Part shown: positions 35,107-44,377 of the stretch, in pieces
Layout of the letters: each line of letters opens with the position of its first letter
Position numbering within the stretch: position 1 is the stretch's first letter
The notes under the pieces: model-generated
What the model was told of the DNA's origin: nothing
Seen by the model: only the letters and a program-made list of their open reading frames with translations
The model's database searches: none
Assembly (NCBI GenBank): GCA_937926105.1
Contig: CALANS010000182.1
Location: 62,001-126,000 of the forward strand
From: an uncultured Actinomycetes bacterium
GTDB lineage: Bacteria; Actinomycetota; Actinomycetes; Mycobacteriales; Nakamurellaceae
Direction: 5' to 3'
DNA: 64,000 nt
Program-made: the position numbers and the translations under genes

Positions 35107-36870
35107 TCACGACCCGCGGGGCACCTCGGCCACCAGCCGCGTTCCCTGGCCCTGCGGGCTGTGCACCGTCAGCCGGCCCTCCAGGGCTTGCACCCGGTCG
35201 ATCAACCCGTTCAGGCCCCGCCCGCCGCCAATCCGGGCTCCACCGTCACCGTCGTCGGACACCTCGACGGTGAGCACTCCGCCGCAGTCCGCCAACCGCA
35301 CCCCGATCTGCTCCGCATGCGCGTGCTTGATGGCATTGGACAGCCCCTCGGCCACGACGAAATAGGCGGTGCGCTGCACCGGCTCCGGCAGTGTCGCGGC
35401 CGAGTCGACGTCCACCTCCAGCCGGGCGGGGACTCGCAACCGGTCGACCAGGTCCTCCACCGCCGGAATCAGCCCACCATCGGTCAGCGGTGGCGGCATC
35501 ACGGTGTACACGACCGTGCGCAGGCTCGCCGCCGCGCCGTCGATCCGCTTGCGCAGACCGGTCGCCGCGGCCGCCACGTCCTTGGTGGCGCCCGGAATGT
35601 CGGCGAGGTCCTGGGCCTGAACGCCGAGCAGGACGAGCTCTGCCTGCAGGCCGTCGTGCAGGTCCTGCGCGATCCGCAGTCGTGCGGCGTCCCCGGCCTG
35701 CACGATGCGTGCCCGGGACTGGTGCAGGTCCCGGCGACTGGCCAGCAACTCGGCGGTCAGCCGTTCCCGGTCCAGGGCCAGCACCACCACCTGCCCGGCA
35801 GAGGCCACCAGGTGGGGATCCTCGATCAATCCGGCGTCGTACTGGATGGCTGCCACCGGCCGACCGTCGGCGTCGATCTCGGCCACCGCCCGCGATGAGT
35901 CCGAGCCGACGAGCAGGGCCGGCCGGCCCTCCTGATCGACGTAACCACCCGTGTACGACGCCCAGAACGACAGCTGGACCGAGGGGTCGCCCAGCGCGCG
36001 AGCGAGGGCGTCCCGCAGGGCAGGGCGCTCGCCGGCGGCGGCCAGCCAGGTACCGAGTTCCTGCACCTCGCCGGTCCGTGCGAAGCCTCCCAGCAGCATG
36101 GCCAGGCCCACGGTGACCGGGACCAGCGCTATCTCGGCGACCTGCAGCAGGGTGATCAGGTCGTCGGACAGGCCGATCAATGGTGGCAGCGCCGTGCCGA
36201 TCAGTGGGACCGCCAGCACCGCGGCGATCCCGTACACGTACAGCGGCCCGATCACCCGGCGCTGCCGCCGCCCGGCGCGTCGGAACCGGGTCGCCAGGAT
36301 CAACGCCGCCGATACCATCACCGCCAGGCCACACCCGCGCTGCACCCAGGTTCCGACGAGCTGCACGCCAGGAAGCCGCGCGACGGCGAGCATTCCGCCC
36401 GGACTGGCATCCGGGTCGAACAGGTACAGCGGGATCTGTAACACCAGACAGACGCCGTAGCCGGCCAGCACCGTCCACCGTGCCGCCGCGCCGCGCAGCC
36501 GGCCGGACGGGAAGGCCAGCAGCAGGTGCACCAGCAGCGCCAGCATCACGGTGGCCGAGACGACCGCGACCGCGACCAGCCAGGGCACGGACAGCGTGCT
36601 GAGGTCGTTGACGAGCAACACCACCGCGCCGCAGACCATGATCGCGCCGGTTCGGTTGCCGGGCCGCCGCCACCACGCCGTCAGCCCCGTCACCAGGAAC
36701 ACCAGGGCCGCCAGCGGCAGCTGCAGCATGATCCACAGCGGGCCGGCAGACGCGGCCACGGACACGCCGACCTCGACGGCCGCCAGCAGCACGATCGCGA
36801 GGCCAAGCAGCGCCAACGAGATGCCCAGTGACCGCACGATCGGCGGGCGCCTCGGCGCTACATCCGGCAT
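35107..36870 (-). CDS. Sensor histidine kinase, NarL/DesK type, without adjacent regulator
   Basis: A 587-residue kinase with about eight transmembrane spans in residues 15-275, then a GAF-like/linker region, a HisKA_3 dimerisation domain with His405 in RIAQDLHDGLQAELVLLG, and a HATPase_c domain with VVAEGLSNAIKHAHAE (N box), DDGDGGARIGGGRGLNGLIDRV (G1 and F boxes) and GTRLVAEVP. Such kinases normally pair with a LuxR-type response regulator, but none is adjacent: on one side lies the convergent ffh, on the other a divergent amidohydrolase. The signal is unknown. ATG at 36870 follows a GC-rich divergent promoter region. Confidence 0.9.
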   Translation of the reverse strand: MPDVAPRRPPIVRSLGISLALLGLAIVLLAAVEVGVSVAASAGPLWIMLQLPLAALVFLVTGLTAWWRRPGNRTGAIMVCGAVVLLVNDLSTLSVPWLVAVAVVSATVMLALLVHLLLAFPSGRLRGAAARWTVLAGYGVCLVLQIPLYLFDPDASPGGMLAVARLPGVQLVGTWVQRGCGLAVMVSAALILATRFRRAGRRQRRVIGPLYVYGIAAVLAVPLIGTALPPLIGLSDDLITLLQVAEIALVPVTVGLAMLLGGFARTGEVQELGTWLAAAGERPALRDALARALGDPSVQLSFWASYTGGYVDQEGRPALLVGSDSSRAVAEIDADGRPVAAIQYDAGLIEDPHLVASAGQVVVLALDRERLTAELLASRRDLHQSRARIVQAGDAARLRIAQDLHDGLQAELVLLGVQAQDLADIPGATKDVAAAATGLRKRIDGAAASLRTVVYTVMPPPLTDGGLIPAVEDLVDRLRVPARLEVDVDSAATLPEPVQRTAYFVVAEGLSNAIKHAHAEQIGVRLADCGGVLTVEVSDDGDGGARIGGGRGLNGLIDRVQALEGRLTVHSPQGQGTRLVAEVPRGS

Positions 36871-36988
36871 GGCGCGAGCATCTCACTGTCGTGCTTGTCG
36901 GGCATCTTCGAGGCGGACGATGCTCGCGACGACTGGTTCCCGCGGGCGGCTCCGGCAGCGCGGATGGCCGGCTGACAAGATGGGGGTC

Positions 36989-38080
36989 ATGACCGAGGAT
37001 CGACGCTCGCTGCGAGTGACCGGTATCGACGCCGCGACCGGTGACGCCATCGATCTCTGGTGGGCGGACGGTGCACCGGCGTCCGCACCGACTGGCGGCC
37101 CGGTGACCGAGATCAGTGGTTTCGTGCTGCCCGGCTTCGTTGACGCGCACTGCCACGTGGGGTACTCCGCCACCGGCGCGGTGTCGCTGGCCGAGGCGGA
37201 GCGGCAGGCCCGGTGCAACCTCGCCGCGGGAGTGCTGGTGATCCGGGACTGCGGATCGCCGGTGGACACCTCGTCGCTGGCGAGCCGGGCGGATCTGCCG
37301 GTGCTGATCCGGGCCGGCCAGCACATTGCCCGCCCCAAGCGCTACATCCGGGACCTGTCAGTCGACCTGGAGGATCCGGCCGACCTGGTGGACGAGGTCC
37401 GGCGGCAGGCAGCGCGTGGCAGTGGCTGGGTCAAGCTGGTGGGGGACTGGATCGACCGGTCGATCGGCGACCTGGCCCCGTTGTGGCCGGACGACGTGCT
37501 GGCCGAGGCCATCGCCGTCGCGCACGACGCCGGGGTGCGGGTGACGGCGCACGTGTTCGCCGAGGACGCACTGCCCGGGTTGCTGGCCGCCGGGATCGAC
37601 TGCATCGAGCACGGCACCGGTCTGACCGACGAGACCATCGAGCAGATGGTGGCGGGCGGGGTACACCTGGTGCCGACGATGATCAACATCGCGAACTTCC
37701 CATCCTTCGCGGATGCGGCGACTCGCTACCCGGCCTACGCCAAACACATGCTGGATCTGTACGAACGCAGTGACGAGACCTTCGGCAGGGCAGTCGATGC
37801 CGGCATTCCGGTGCATGCGGGCACCGATGCCGGCGGATATATCGAGCACGGCCGGATCGTCGACGAACTGGTGGCGCTGACCCGCACCGGCATGGACCCC
37901 CGGGCGGTGCTGCGGGCCGCCGGGCACGACGCCCGCGAGTGGCTGGGCGAGCCGGCCTACTCCCGGGCCGACGCGTTGGTGTTCGCCGAGGATCCGGGCG
38001 AGGACCTTCAGGCGCTGCGCCGGCCGCTGGCGGTGATCCGCTCCGGCCGCGTGGTGGCTGGCACGCTGGCGGCACCCTGA
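36989..38080 (+). CDS. Amidohydrolase family protein
   Basis: A 363-residue TIM-barrel metal-dependent hydrolase. The metal ligands expected for the family are seen: LPGFVDAHCHVG (HxH), SGWVKLVGDW with the Lys that may be carboxylated, VTAHVFAED (His), CIEHGTGL (His) and HAGTDAGGY (Asp). The C-terminal DALVFAEDPGEDLQALRRPLAVIRSGRVV is the usual closing beta-sandwich. Closest in look to imidazolonepropionase/prolidase-like amidohydrolases. ATG 36989 or 36980 could be the start; both lack a good ribosome binding site, so a leaderless transcript is possible. A role with the downstream BtuF-like gene is unproven. Confidence 0.87.
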   Translation: MTEDRRSLRVTGIDAATGDAIDLWWADGAPASAPTGGPVTEISGFVLPGFVDAHCHVGYSATGAVSLAEAERQARCNLAAGVLVIRDCGSPVDTSSLASRADLPVLIRAGQHIARPKRYIRDLSVDLEDPADLVDEVRRQAARGSGWVKLVGDWIDRSIGDLAPLWPDDVLAEAIAVAHDAGVRVTAHVFAEDALPGLLAAGIDCIEHGTGLTDETIEQMVAGGVHLVPTMINIANFPSFADAATRYPAYAKHMLDLYERSDETFGRAVDAGIPVHAGTDAGGYIEHGRIVDELVALTRTGMDPRAVLRAAGHDAREWLGEPAYSRADALVFAEDPGEDLQALRRPLAVIRSGRVVAGTLAAP

Positions 38081-38133
38081 CCCGCCGCCGGGTGGCCTGC
38101 TGAGCCAAGCATCGGACCGGTAGCGTCGCCGGA

Positions 38134-39021
38134 GTGCGGATCGTGTCGCTGCTGCCATCCACCACGGAGATCGTGTTCGCGCTGGGTGGCGGTGACGAGC
38201 TCTCCGGGGTGACCGTCGACTGTGACTACCCACCGGCGGTCCGGAACCGGCGCATCGTCTCCGGCAGTGCGCTGCCGGCCGGTCTGTCGCCGGCGCAGAT
38301 CGACGCGGAGGTCCGGCAGCGGCTGGCGGCCGGTCAGGACCTGTATCACCTGGACGAGGGCGCGCTCGCCGACATCGACCCGGACCTGATCCTGACCCAG
38401 GACCTGTGCGAGGTGTGCGCGGTGAGCACCGCCGGCGTCGACGAGGCGCTGGCGCACCTGGGTTGCGGCGGCCGGGTGCTGACCATCGACCCGGGCACGC
38501 TGCAGGAGGTCATCGAGTCGATTACGGTGGTCGGCGAGGCCATCGGACGGAGCTCGCAGGCGGCGGATCTCGTGGTCGCGCTGCGAGATCGGCTCGCCGG
38601 GGTCGCGAGAGCGGTCGCCGGCCGGCCCCGGCCGCGGGTCGCGCTCCTGGAATGGATCGACCCGCCGTTCGCCGCCGGGCACTGGGTGCCGGACATGGTC
38701 GGCGCCGCCGGTGGGATCAGCGTGGCCGGCGCGTCCGGCACGCGATCGGAGACCACGTCGTGGGGAGAGATCGAGTCGGCCGCGCCTGATGTGATCGTCG
38801 TTGCGCCATGTGGGTTTCACCTCGACTCCGCGGCGCAGCAGGCCCGTCACCTGCTGACGGCGGGTCGACTACCCCGGGACGCCCAGGTGTGGGCGGTGGA
38901 TGCGGACGCCGCGTTCGTCCGCCCTGGCCCCCGACTGGTTGATGGGGTCGAAGCGCTGGCCGCCGCGCTGCATCCGCAGGCGCTGCCCGCACGGCCGGAG
39001 CTGGCACGCCGAATTCGCTGA
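38134..39021 (+). CDS. BtuF-like cobalamin/metal-chelate binding protein, no signal peptide
   Basis: A 295-residue class III periplasmic-binding-protein fold. It begins directly with the first strand VRIVSLLPSTTEIVFALG and has no signal peptide or lipobox, so it is probably cytoplasmic. Family features are LVGVTxxCDYP-like LSGVTVDCDYPPAV, PDLILTQDLCEVCAVS, VALLEWIDPPFAAGHWVPDMV and SAAPDVIVVAPCGFHLD. Such unsecreted BtuF-like proteins are annotated as cobalamin-binding. No ABC permease or ATPase is nearby. It converges with a DUF71 ATPase gene 26 bases away; DUF71 proteins have been proposed to take part in B12 salvage, which fits the pairing. Confidence 0.83.
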   Translation: MRIVSLLPSTTEIVFALGGGDELSGVTVDCDYPPAVRNRRIVSGSALPAGLSPAQIDAEVRQRLAAGQDLYHLDEGALADIDPDLILTQDLCEVCAVSTAGVDEALAHLGCGGRVLTIDPGTLQEVIESITVVGEAIGRSSQAADLVVALRDRLAGVARAVAGRPRPRVALLEWIDPPFAAGHWVPDMVGAAGGISVAGASGTRSETTSWGEIESAAPDVIVVAPCGFHLDSAAQQARHLLTAGRLPRDAQVWAVDADAAFVRPGPRLVDGVEALAAALHPQALPARPELARRIR

Positions 39022-39047
39022 CCGCGCCGACTCGGGCGGCGTCCAGG

Positions 39048-39743
39048 TCACTGGGCCGGCACCAGGTCGGCGTAGCAGAAGCCTGCCCGGCGAACGACAT
39101 CGCCCACGGTCACCGAAATCGGTGACGCGAACGGCGGGCCGTCGGTGACGAAGGTATGGAACTCCCCGTTCTCCCCGCACGGATCGACCCCGGCCGGCAG
39201 CGCGGCCAGGAACTCCGCGTCGAACGGTCGCCCCGCGAACTCGTCGGACAATCGCGTGGGGTCGGTGCAGACCGTCACCGCCCGCAGCCCGGACGCGATC
39301 ATGTCCCGGGCGAGCTCGGTCGTGTCCAATCCCCACAGCGGGAACAGCGGCTGCATCCCGGTGCCGGCCAGCTGCGCCTCCCGGTAGGCGCGGATGTCGG
39401 CCAGGAACAGGTCCCCGAATGCGATGCCCGTCACCCCCTCGGCGACCGCCCGAGCAACAGCGGCACCCATCAGCTCGGCGTAGGTCTCGTTCGGGCAGGG
39501 CCACGGCAGCTCGACCACGTGCAGCGGCAGCCCCACCGCGTCGGCCTGGGCCCGCAGCAGCGACCGGCGCACGCCGTGCATCGCCACCCGGTCAGCGTCG
39601 GCATTGACGGTGGTCAGCAGCCCCGTCACCGCTACGTCGCCCGCCGGGGTGTGCCCGGATCGCAACGCCTGCAGCGCCCAGGCACAGTCCTTTCCCGACG
39701 ACCAGGACAGCCACACGGCGGCAGGACGGGGATGCAGCGTCAT
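39048..39743 (-). CDS. DUF71/Dph6-like PP-loop ATPase
   Basis: A 231-residue adenine-nucleotide alpha hydrolase. The PP-loop SWSSGKDCAWAL is at residues about 13-24, followed by VTGLLTTVNADADRVAMHGV, a conserved GIAFGDLFLADIRAYRE, and the C-terminal GENGEFHTFVTDGPPF. In eukaryotes and archaea the family makes diphthamide; bacteria have no diphthamide, and a bacterial branch has been proposed to work in B12 salvage. The start ATG overlaps the stop of the hydrogenase-like large-subunit gene (ATGA), so it is the last gene of that operon. The adjoining convergent BtuF-like gene supports a corrinoid link. The actual reaction is not known. Confidence 0.85.
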   Translation of the reverse strand: MTLHPRPAAVWLSWSSGKDCAWALQALRSGHTPAGDVAVTGLLTTVNADADRVAMHGVRRSLLRAQADAVGLPLHVVELPWPCPNETYAELMGAAVARAVAEGVTGIAFGDLFLADIRAYREAQLAGTGMQPLFPLWGLDTTELARDMIASGLRAVTVCTDPTRLSDEFAGRPFDAEFLAALPAGVDPCGENGEFHTFVTDGPPFASPISVTVGDVVRRAGFCYADLVPAQ

Positions 39744-41281
39744 AGGTCGTTTCCGGCGTAGGACAGGTTGAAACTCTTGTTCACCAGGGGGAAGTCCGGG
39801 ACGATGGTATCTGTCAGGCTGACCGGCACCGCTGGCCAGTTGAACCAGGAAGGGTCCACGATCTTGGCGCGCCCCAGTCTCCCGTCGGCGCCGATCTCGA
39901 CTCGGTGCACGATCGCGCCGCGCCAGCCCTCTACGATGCCCACGCCGGTCGCCCGGCCCGGATCGGTCGCCGATGTTCGCGGGGCGGGTCGCGCGCCGGT
40001 CGGATTCCGGGATTGGTAGGACAACGCCGTCACCCGGCCCGCGATCTCGGTGATCAGTGCGATGCTCTGCGCGGCCTCGTCGCGTCGTACCGTATACCTG
40101 GCCAGCACATCGCCGCCGGTTGCTGTGACCGGACGAATATCCAGCGGGGTAAATGGATGGTCGACCCTCGCGTCACCATTGAGCCCACTGGCACGTGCCA
40201 CCGGACCCAGACACCCCAGATCGAGAGCCTGCCGGTGTCGCAGCACTGCGGTTCCGGAGAAGCGTTCGTGCACCACGGATTTGGCCAGGGTGGCCGCTGC
40301 CAGGTCGGCCAGGTCCAGCGCCAGCGCAGCCAGCTGCCGCACATCGGGCAGCTCGCGCAGACCGACCCAGCCCGGGCGTATCGCACCGCGCAGCAACCGA
40401 TGTCCCGTGACGGTCTGGTTGATCCGCAACAGGTGCTCGCGGATGCGTCCGGCGTGTGACTGGGCGAGCGCGAAGCCGACATCGCCGGCCAGCGCCCCGA
40501 GATCGGTGACGTTGTTGTACAACCGCTCCAGCTCCAGCAGCAGCGCGCGGAGCTGTCCGGCCGGCGGGGGCAGTGCGAGCGCGAGCGCCTCCTCGACCGC
40601 CAGACAATGGGCCAGACAATGCCCGACCGAGGTGTCGCCACTGATCCGTTCGGCCAACTCGACGGCCCGATGATCGCGGACTGGGTCCAGCCCGGTGAAC
40701 AGGCCCTCGATGCCGCGGTGCGTGAAGTACTGCCGCGCCTTGAGCTTGAGGATCGTCTCGCCCACTACTGAGAAACGGAAGTGTCCTGGTTCGATCATCC
40801 CGGCATGCACCGGACCGACCGGAATCTCGTAGACGCCATCGCCATCGACGGTGACGAAGGGGAACCGTTCCACGTTGGCGAACGGAGCAGCGACGCCGGC
40901 GCCCGACCGCAACGGATGCCAGCCTGCCGGCCAATGCGCGTGCCGCACCAGGCGTCGGGGCATCGGGTGCCCCGCCGGAACGATGCCAAACAGGTCGTGC
41001 AGCTCCCGCTCGAAACGCGACGCGGGGTACGACAATGCCGCCAGCGATGGAATCGTGGGGTTGCCGGACGGCAGCGTCACCGTGAGTTCCACTCGACGAT
41101 CGGGCTGGCCGTTCAGGAACAGGTACACCACCCGCAACTGCGGGCCGTCGTCGTGCGCGGCGACCAGCGCCAGCCGGAAGCCGTCGTTCAGCAGTTGCGC
41201 ACCATGGGTCGCTAATTCGTCGGGCGTCACGGATCGGGCGGTCCGGCTGATCGGCTGCTCCGGCACGGGGTTCGACCTCAC
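39740..41281 (-). CDS. HycE/NuoCD-like large subunit lacking NiFe cysteines
   Basis: A 513-residue fusion of a NuoC-like domain (RFERELHDLFGIVPAGHPMPRRLV, near residue 105) and a NuoD/HycE-like domain. Hydrogenase large subunits have CGxC in SERVCGICGFAHS and a final DPCxxC. Here the aligned stretches are AERISGDTSVGHC and VDPSWFNWP, so all four nickel-iron ligands are missing. The protein therefore cannot bind a NiFe site as hydrogenases do. It matches the place of Rv0087 in the M. tuberculosis Rv0081-Rv0087 cluster. GTG 41281 overlaps the stop of the preceding gene (GTGA); a long open stretch upstream in frame is a shadow. Confidence 0.87.
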   Translation of the reverse strand: MRSNPVPEQPISRTARSVTPDELATHGAQLLNDGFRLALVAAHDDGPQLRVVYLFLNGQPDRRVELTVTLPSGNPTIPSLAALSYPASRFERELHDLFGIVPAGHPMPRRLVRHAHWPAGWHPLRSGAGVAAPFANVERFPFVTVDGDGVYEIPVGPVHAGMIEPGHFRFSVVGETILKLKARQYFTHRGIEGLFTGLDPVRDHRAVELAERISGDTSVGHCLAHCLAVEEALALALPPPAGQLRALLLELERLYNNVTDLGALAGDVGFALAQSHAGRIREHLLRINQTVTGHRLLRGAIRPGWVGLRELPDVRQLAALALDLADLAAATLAKSVVHERFSGTAVLRHRQALDLGCLGPVARASGLNGDARVDHPFTPLDIRPVTATGGDVLARYTVRRDEAAQSIALITEIAGRVTALSYQSRNPTGARPAPRTSATDPGRATGVGIVEGWRGAIVHRVEIGADGRLGRAKIVDPSWFNWPAVPVSLTDTIVPDFPLVNKSFNLSYAGNDL

Positions 41282-42750
41282 CCGGGCACCGCCACGATGT
41301 CGGCCGCCCCGGCGAATAGGCCACCCAGCGGCCCCATCGTGATGCCCAGCGCCACGCAGGCGATCACCCCGACGGCGAGCGCCGTCGCGAGCGAACGCGG
41401 CACCGCGATGGCCGGGGCGTCCGGATCGGGATTGCCCAGCAGCATCGTGACGGTGCGTTCGGCCATTCCGGCGAACGCGATCACCAGCAGGATCGCCAGC
41501 GCGGCGAGCACCCAGATGAGCCGGGCCTCGGCCAGCGAGCGTGCGATGGACACCACGCTGCCGAACAGGCCGAAGGGCGGGAGCGCGACCACCGCCGCGA
41601 CGCCGATGGCCATTGCCACACCGATCAGGCGGGAGCGCGCGAGTACGCCTCGTACCGCGGCGATGGCAGTAGATCCGTGTGCGTGCTGTAGTTGACCGGC
41701 CGCCAGGAACAGCAGCGTCTTGGCGATGCCGTGGGCCAGCACGTGCAGCAGCAGAGCGACCATCGCCAGCCGGCTCCCCACTGCGGCGGCGATCGCAACC
41801 AACCCCATGTTCTCCATGGACGAGTACGCCAGCATCCGCTTGTAGTCCGTCTGGCCGACCAGCATCAGCGCCGCCAACGCGACGGTCGCCAACCCCACGA
41901 CGAGCAGGCCGCCGCGCAGGAAGCCCGTGCCCACGGCCATGTCGATCACCGGCTTGACGCGCAGCAGGGCGAATGCGCCCACCGCCAGCAATACGCCGCT
42001 CATCAGGGCCGACACCGGCGCCGGCGCCTGGCTGTGCGCGTCGGCCAGCCAGCTGTGGAACGGGATCAGCCCCGCCTTGGCGCCGTAGCCGATCAGCAAC
42101 AGCCCGGCGGCGGTCCTGGTGACGGCGGGATCCAGGCTCCCGGCATGGTGCAGCAGCGTCTCGATATCCAGCGCGTGCTCTGCGGGAACACCGGCATGCA
42201 CTGCCGCGAAGTACAGCAGCACGGTGCCCAGCAGCGCCAGCGCGATGCCCACCGAACAAATCACCACGTATTTCCAGGCTGCCTCGAGCGCGGCCCTGCC
42301 TCGCCGGTGGCCAACGAGGAATGCCGTGATCACCGTGGTGGCTTCGACGGCCGCCCAGGTCAGCCCGATGTTCCCGGAGACCACCGCGAGGGCCATGGCC
42401 CCCAGGAACGCGGGGACCAGGGTGCTGTACCAGCGCACCCGGCGCGGCGTGGAGTGTCCGCCGGCGATCTCCTGTGCGAGGTAGCCGATGCCGGCCCAGG
42501 TCGCCGGAATACCGACCGTGCCGATGATGATCAGGAGGGTGGCCGTTAGCGCGTCGGCTCGTAATAGGCCGCCGAATGCGTGGTCGGGCATGCTGGCCTG
42601 GCTCACCGCCAGCAGGCCGCCGCAGGCCGCGATGATCACCGCTGCTGCGCAGGCCGCCATGGCTGCCTGCCGATGCCGACCGGAGATGAATGCCAGCAGC
42701 GCGGCGGCGGCCGGTGCCGCGACCGGAAGCACCAATAGGAGGGTGGTCAT
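41278..42750 (-). CDS. HyfF/NuoN-like proton-pumping membrane subunit
   Basis: A 490-residue antiporter-like subunit with about 14 hydrophobic spans (Proton_antipo_M domain). The hallmark segment GYGAKAGLIPFHSWLADAHSQAPAPVSALMSG contains the conserved Lys and His used in proton translocation; a Glu in ALTWAAVEATT-like GLTWAAVEATTVITAFLVG corresponds to the TM5 Glu. YKRMLAYSSMENMGLVAI is also typical. It overlaps the upstream hyfE-like gene (ATGA) and the downstream large-subunit gene (GTGA). The position corresponds to Rv0086/HycQ. It probably couples electron transfer to ion movement. Confidence 0.9.
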   Translation of the reverse strand: MTTLLLVLPVAAPAAAALLAFISGRHRQAAMAACAAAVIIAACGGLLAVSQASMPDHAFGGLLRADALTATLLIIIGTVGIPATWAGIGYLAQEIAGGHSTPRRVRWYSTLVPAFLGAMALAVVSGNIGLTWAAVEATTVITAFLVGHRRGRAALEAAWKYVVICSVGIALALLGTVLLYFAAVHAGVPAEHALDIETLLHHAGSLDPAVTRTAAGLLLIGYGAKAGLIPFHSWLADAHSQAPAPVSALMSGVLLAVGAFALLRVKPVIDMAVGTGFLRGGLLVVGLATVALAALMLVGQTDYKRMLAYSSMENMGLVAIAAAVGSRLAMVALLLHVLAHGIAKTLLFLAAGQLQHAHGSTAIAAVRGVLARSRLIGVAMAIGVAAVVALPPFGLFGSVVSIARSLAEARLIWVLAALAILLVIAFAGMAERTVTMLLGNPDPDAPAIAVPRSLATALAVGVIACVALGITMGPLGGLFAGAADIVAVPG

Positions 42751-43412
42751 CAGTCGCGCAACTCCCGCAGTCGGTGGGTATCCGTGTCACCGAAGGTGCG
42801 CTGCAGGGCGCGCCCGAGCAGGCCCAGGACCAGCGTGACGAACAACACATCCAGGGATGCCCCGAGTTCCACGATCACCGGGACGCCGGAGGTCAGCAGG
42901 AATGCGATCCCGGTAATGCCGTTGTCGAGCATCAGAAAGCCCACCGCCTGGGAGAGCGCCCGGCGCCTGGTCGCCATGGTGAACAGGGCGATGAACACCA
43001 CCGCCAAGACCATTCCGACCGCGGGCGCGTCCGTGCCGTCGGCCAGCCGTTGGATCGGTCGTGCCATGGCGAAAGACAGCACGATCAGCAAGGCCGTGAC
43101 CAGCAGGCTGGCGACGGTGCCGATCACGGGTCTGCCTTCCCTGCGAGCGGTGCTGTGCGCCGTCACCAATCGGGCCAGCACCAACGGCAATACGGCCGCA
43201 CGCAAGGTCAGCACCACCAGGCCGATGCTCACCAGGCCGGCCTCGGCCCGCTGCATCCCTTCGATGATGGGCAGCGCCGCCAGCGCAACACCCTGGCACG
43301 TGAGCAGGAGCACCATGGCGCGCAGTTCGCGCCGCCACACGATGAGCACCGCCGTCAGCAGCAGCGCTCCCGCCGCCGTGGTCACCGTCACCGTTTCGGT
43401 CTGTCCCGGCAT
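42750..43412 (-). CDS. HyfE-like (NuoK-like) membrane subunit
   Basis: A 220-residue protein with about seven hydrophobic spans, corresponding to HyfE/Rv0085. NuoK-like features include LLLTCQGVALAALPIIEGM and FLMLDNGITGIAFLLTSGVPVIVELGASLDVLFVTLVLG near the end, with the conserved Glu in VIVELG. ATG 43412 was chosen two bases after the stop of the upstream HycD-like gene, and its stop overlaps the next ATG. The tail is short and charged. It would sit between the antiporter-like subunits in the membrane arm. Confidence 0.86.
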   Translation of the reverse strand: MPGQTETVTVTTAAGALLLTAVLIVWRRELRAMVLLLTCQGVALAALPIIEGMQRAEAGLVSIGLVVLTLRAAVLPLVLARLVTAHSTARREGRPVIGTVASLLVTALLIVLSFAMARPIQRLADGTDAPAVGMVLAVVFIALFTMATRRRALSQAVGFLMLDNGITGIAFLLTSGVPVIVELGASLDVLFVTLVLGLLGRALQRTFGDTDTHRLRELRD

Positions 43413-43414
43413 TG

Positions 43415-44377
43415 TTAGCCGCCGGCCGGGAGCAGCAGCGATGAGGTGCCGACTGCCATCAGAGCCAGCAGGAACGACCCGGCCAGCAGTTCGGGGACCC
43501 GGAACAACCGCAGCTTGGCCATGAAGACCTCGGCGGCGGCCAGCATGCAGGCCAGCACGGCCACCTTGGCTGCTATCGCGCCCGCGGCGACCAGCACCGC
43601 GAGCGCCCCCGCTCCGGGCTCGGCAATTCCCCAGGGGAAGAACAGGTTGGCCAACAGTGCCAGCAGCACCGTCAGGCGCATACCCCCTGCCCACTCCATC
43701 AGGGCCAGGCGCGGGCCGGCGTACTCCAATTCCATTGCCTCGTGGATCATGGTCAATTCCAGATGAGTGCTCGGGTTGTCCACGGGCAGTCGGCCGGTCT
43801 CGGCGACGATGACGATGATCAGCGCCACGAAGGCCAGCGCACCCGGAACGGTCAGGATCTGTGCCGGGTCTCGCGCGGTGGTCGACACGATCGCGCCGAG
43901 ATTGGAGGATCCCGCCGGGATCGACAGGGCAAAGACCGCCAGCAGCAGGGTGGGTTCGACCAGTGCCGCGATCATGATGGCGCGGCTGGAACCCATGCCG
44001 CCGAACGCGGTGCCGGTGTCCAGACCGGCCAGGCTCAGCGCCACCGTGCCGATGAGGAGCAGCCCGACCACGGCAAACAGATCGGCGATCGGATCTAGCG
44101 CAGACTCGGTCGTGATCAGCGGGGCGACCGCTGCCACCAGCAGCGCGCTGCCGGCGATCACGGCCGGGGCGATCAGGAACACGACGGTGGTGCCAGTGGG
44201 TCGAATCTGCTGTTTACGCATGCGCTTTCGCAGATCGCGCCAGGGCTGGCCGATGCCGGCGCCCACCCGACCCTGCAGCCGTGCGTGCACCTGCCGCATC
44301 ACCCCGATCACCCACGGTGCGGCGAGCAGCACACCGGCGGCCTGCGCAGCGGCGACCAGCAGGGGCAGGCCGCTCAT
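43415..44377 (-). CDS. HycD/NuoH-like membrane subunit
   Basis: A 320-residue respiratory-chain NADH dehydrogenase 1/HycD family protein with about eight spans, matching Rv0084. The conserved cytoplasmic loop AETGRLPVDNPSTHLELTMIHEAMELEYAG is present, as in all NuoH/HycD proteins, where it contacts the peripheral arm. QGRVGAGIGQPWRDLRK near residue 40 is also typical. ATG 44377 overlaps the stop of the HyfB-like gene (ATGA). Confidence 0.92.
   Translation of the reverse strand: MSGLPLLVAAAQAAGVLLAAPWVIGVMRQVHARLQGRVGAGIGQPWRDLRKRMRKQQIRPTGTTVVFLIAPAVIAGSALLVAAVAPLITTESALDPIADLFAVVGLLLIGTVALSLAGLDTGTAFGGMGSSRAIMIAALVEPTLLLAVFALSIPAGSSNLGAIVSTTARDPAQILTVPGALAFVALIIVIVAETGRLPVDNPSTHLELTMIHEAMELEYAGPRLALMEWAGGMRLTVLLALLANLFFPWGIAEPGAGALAVLVAAGAIAAKVAVLACMLAAAEVFMAKLRLFRVPELLAGSFLLALMAVGTSSLLLPAGG

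Noticed and set aside
39740..42850. A single 1036-residue open frame on the minus strand
   Set aside because: Only the C-terminal half (from GTG 41281) resembles a protein family; the rest overlaps the antiporter-like gene in another frame.
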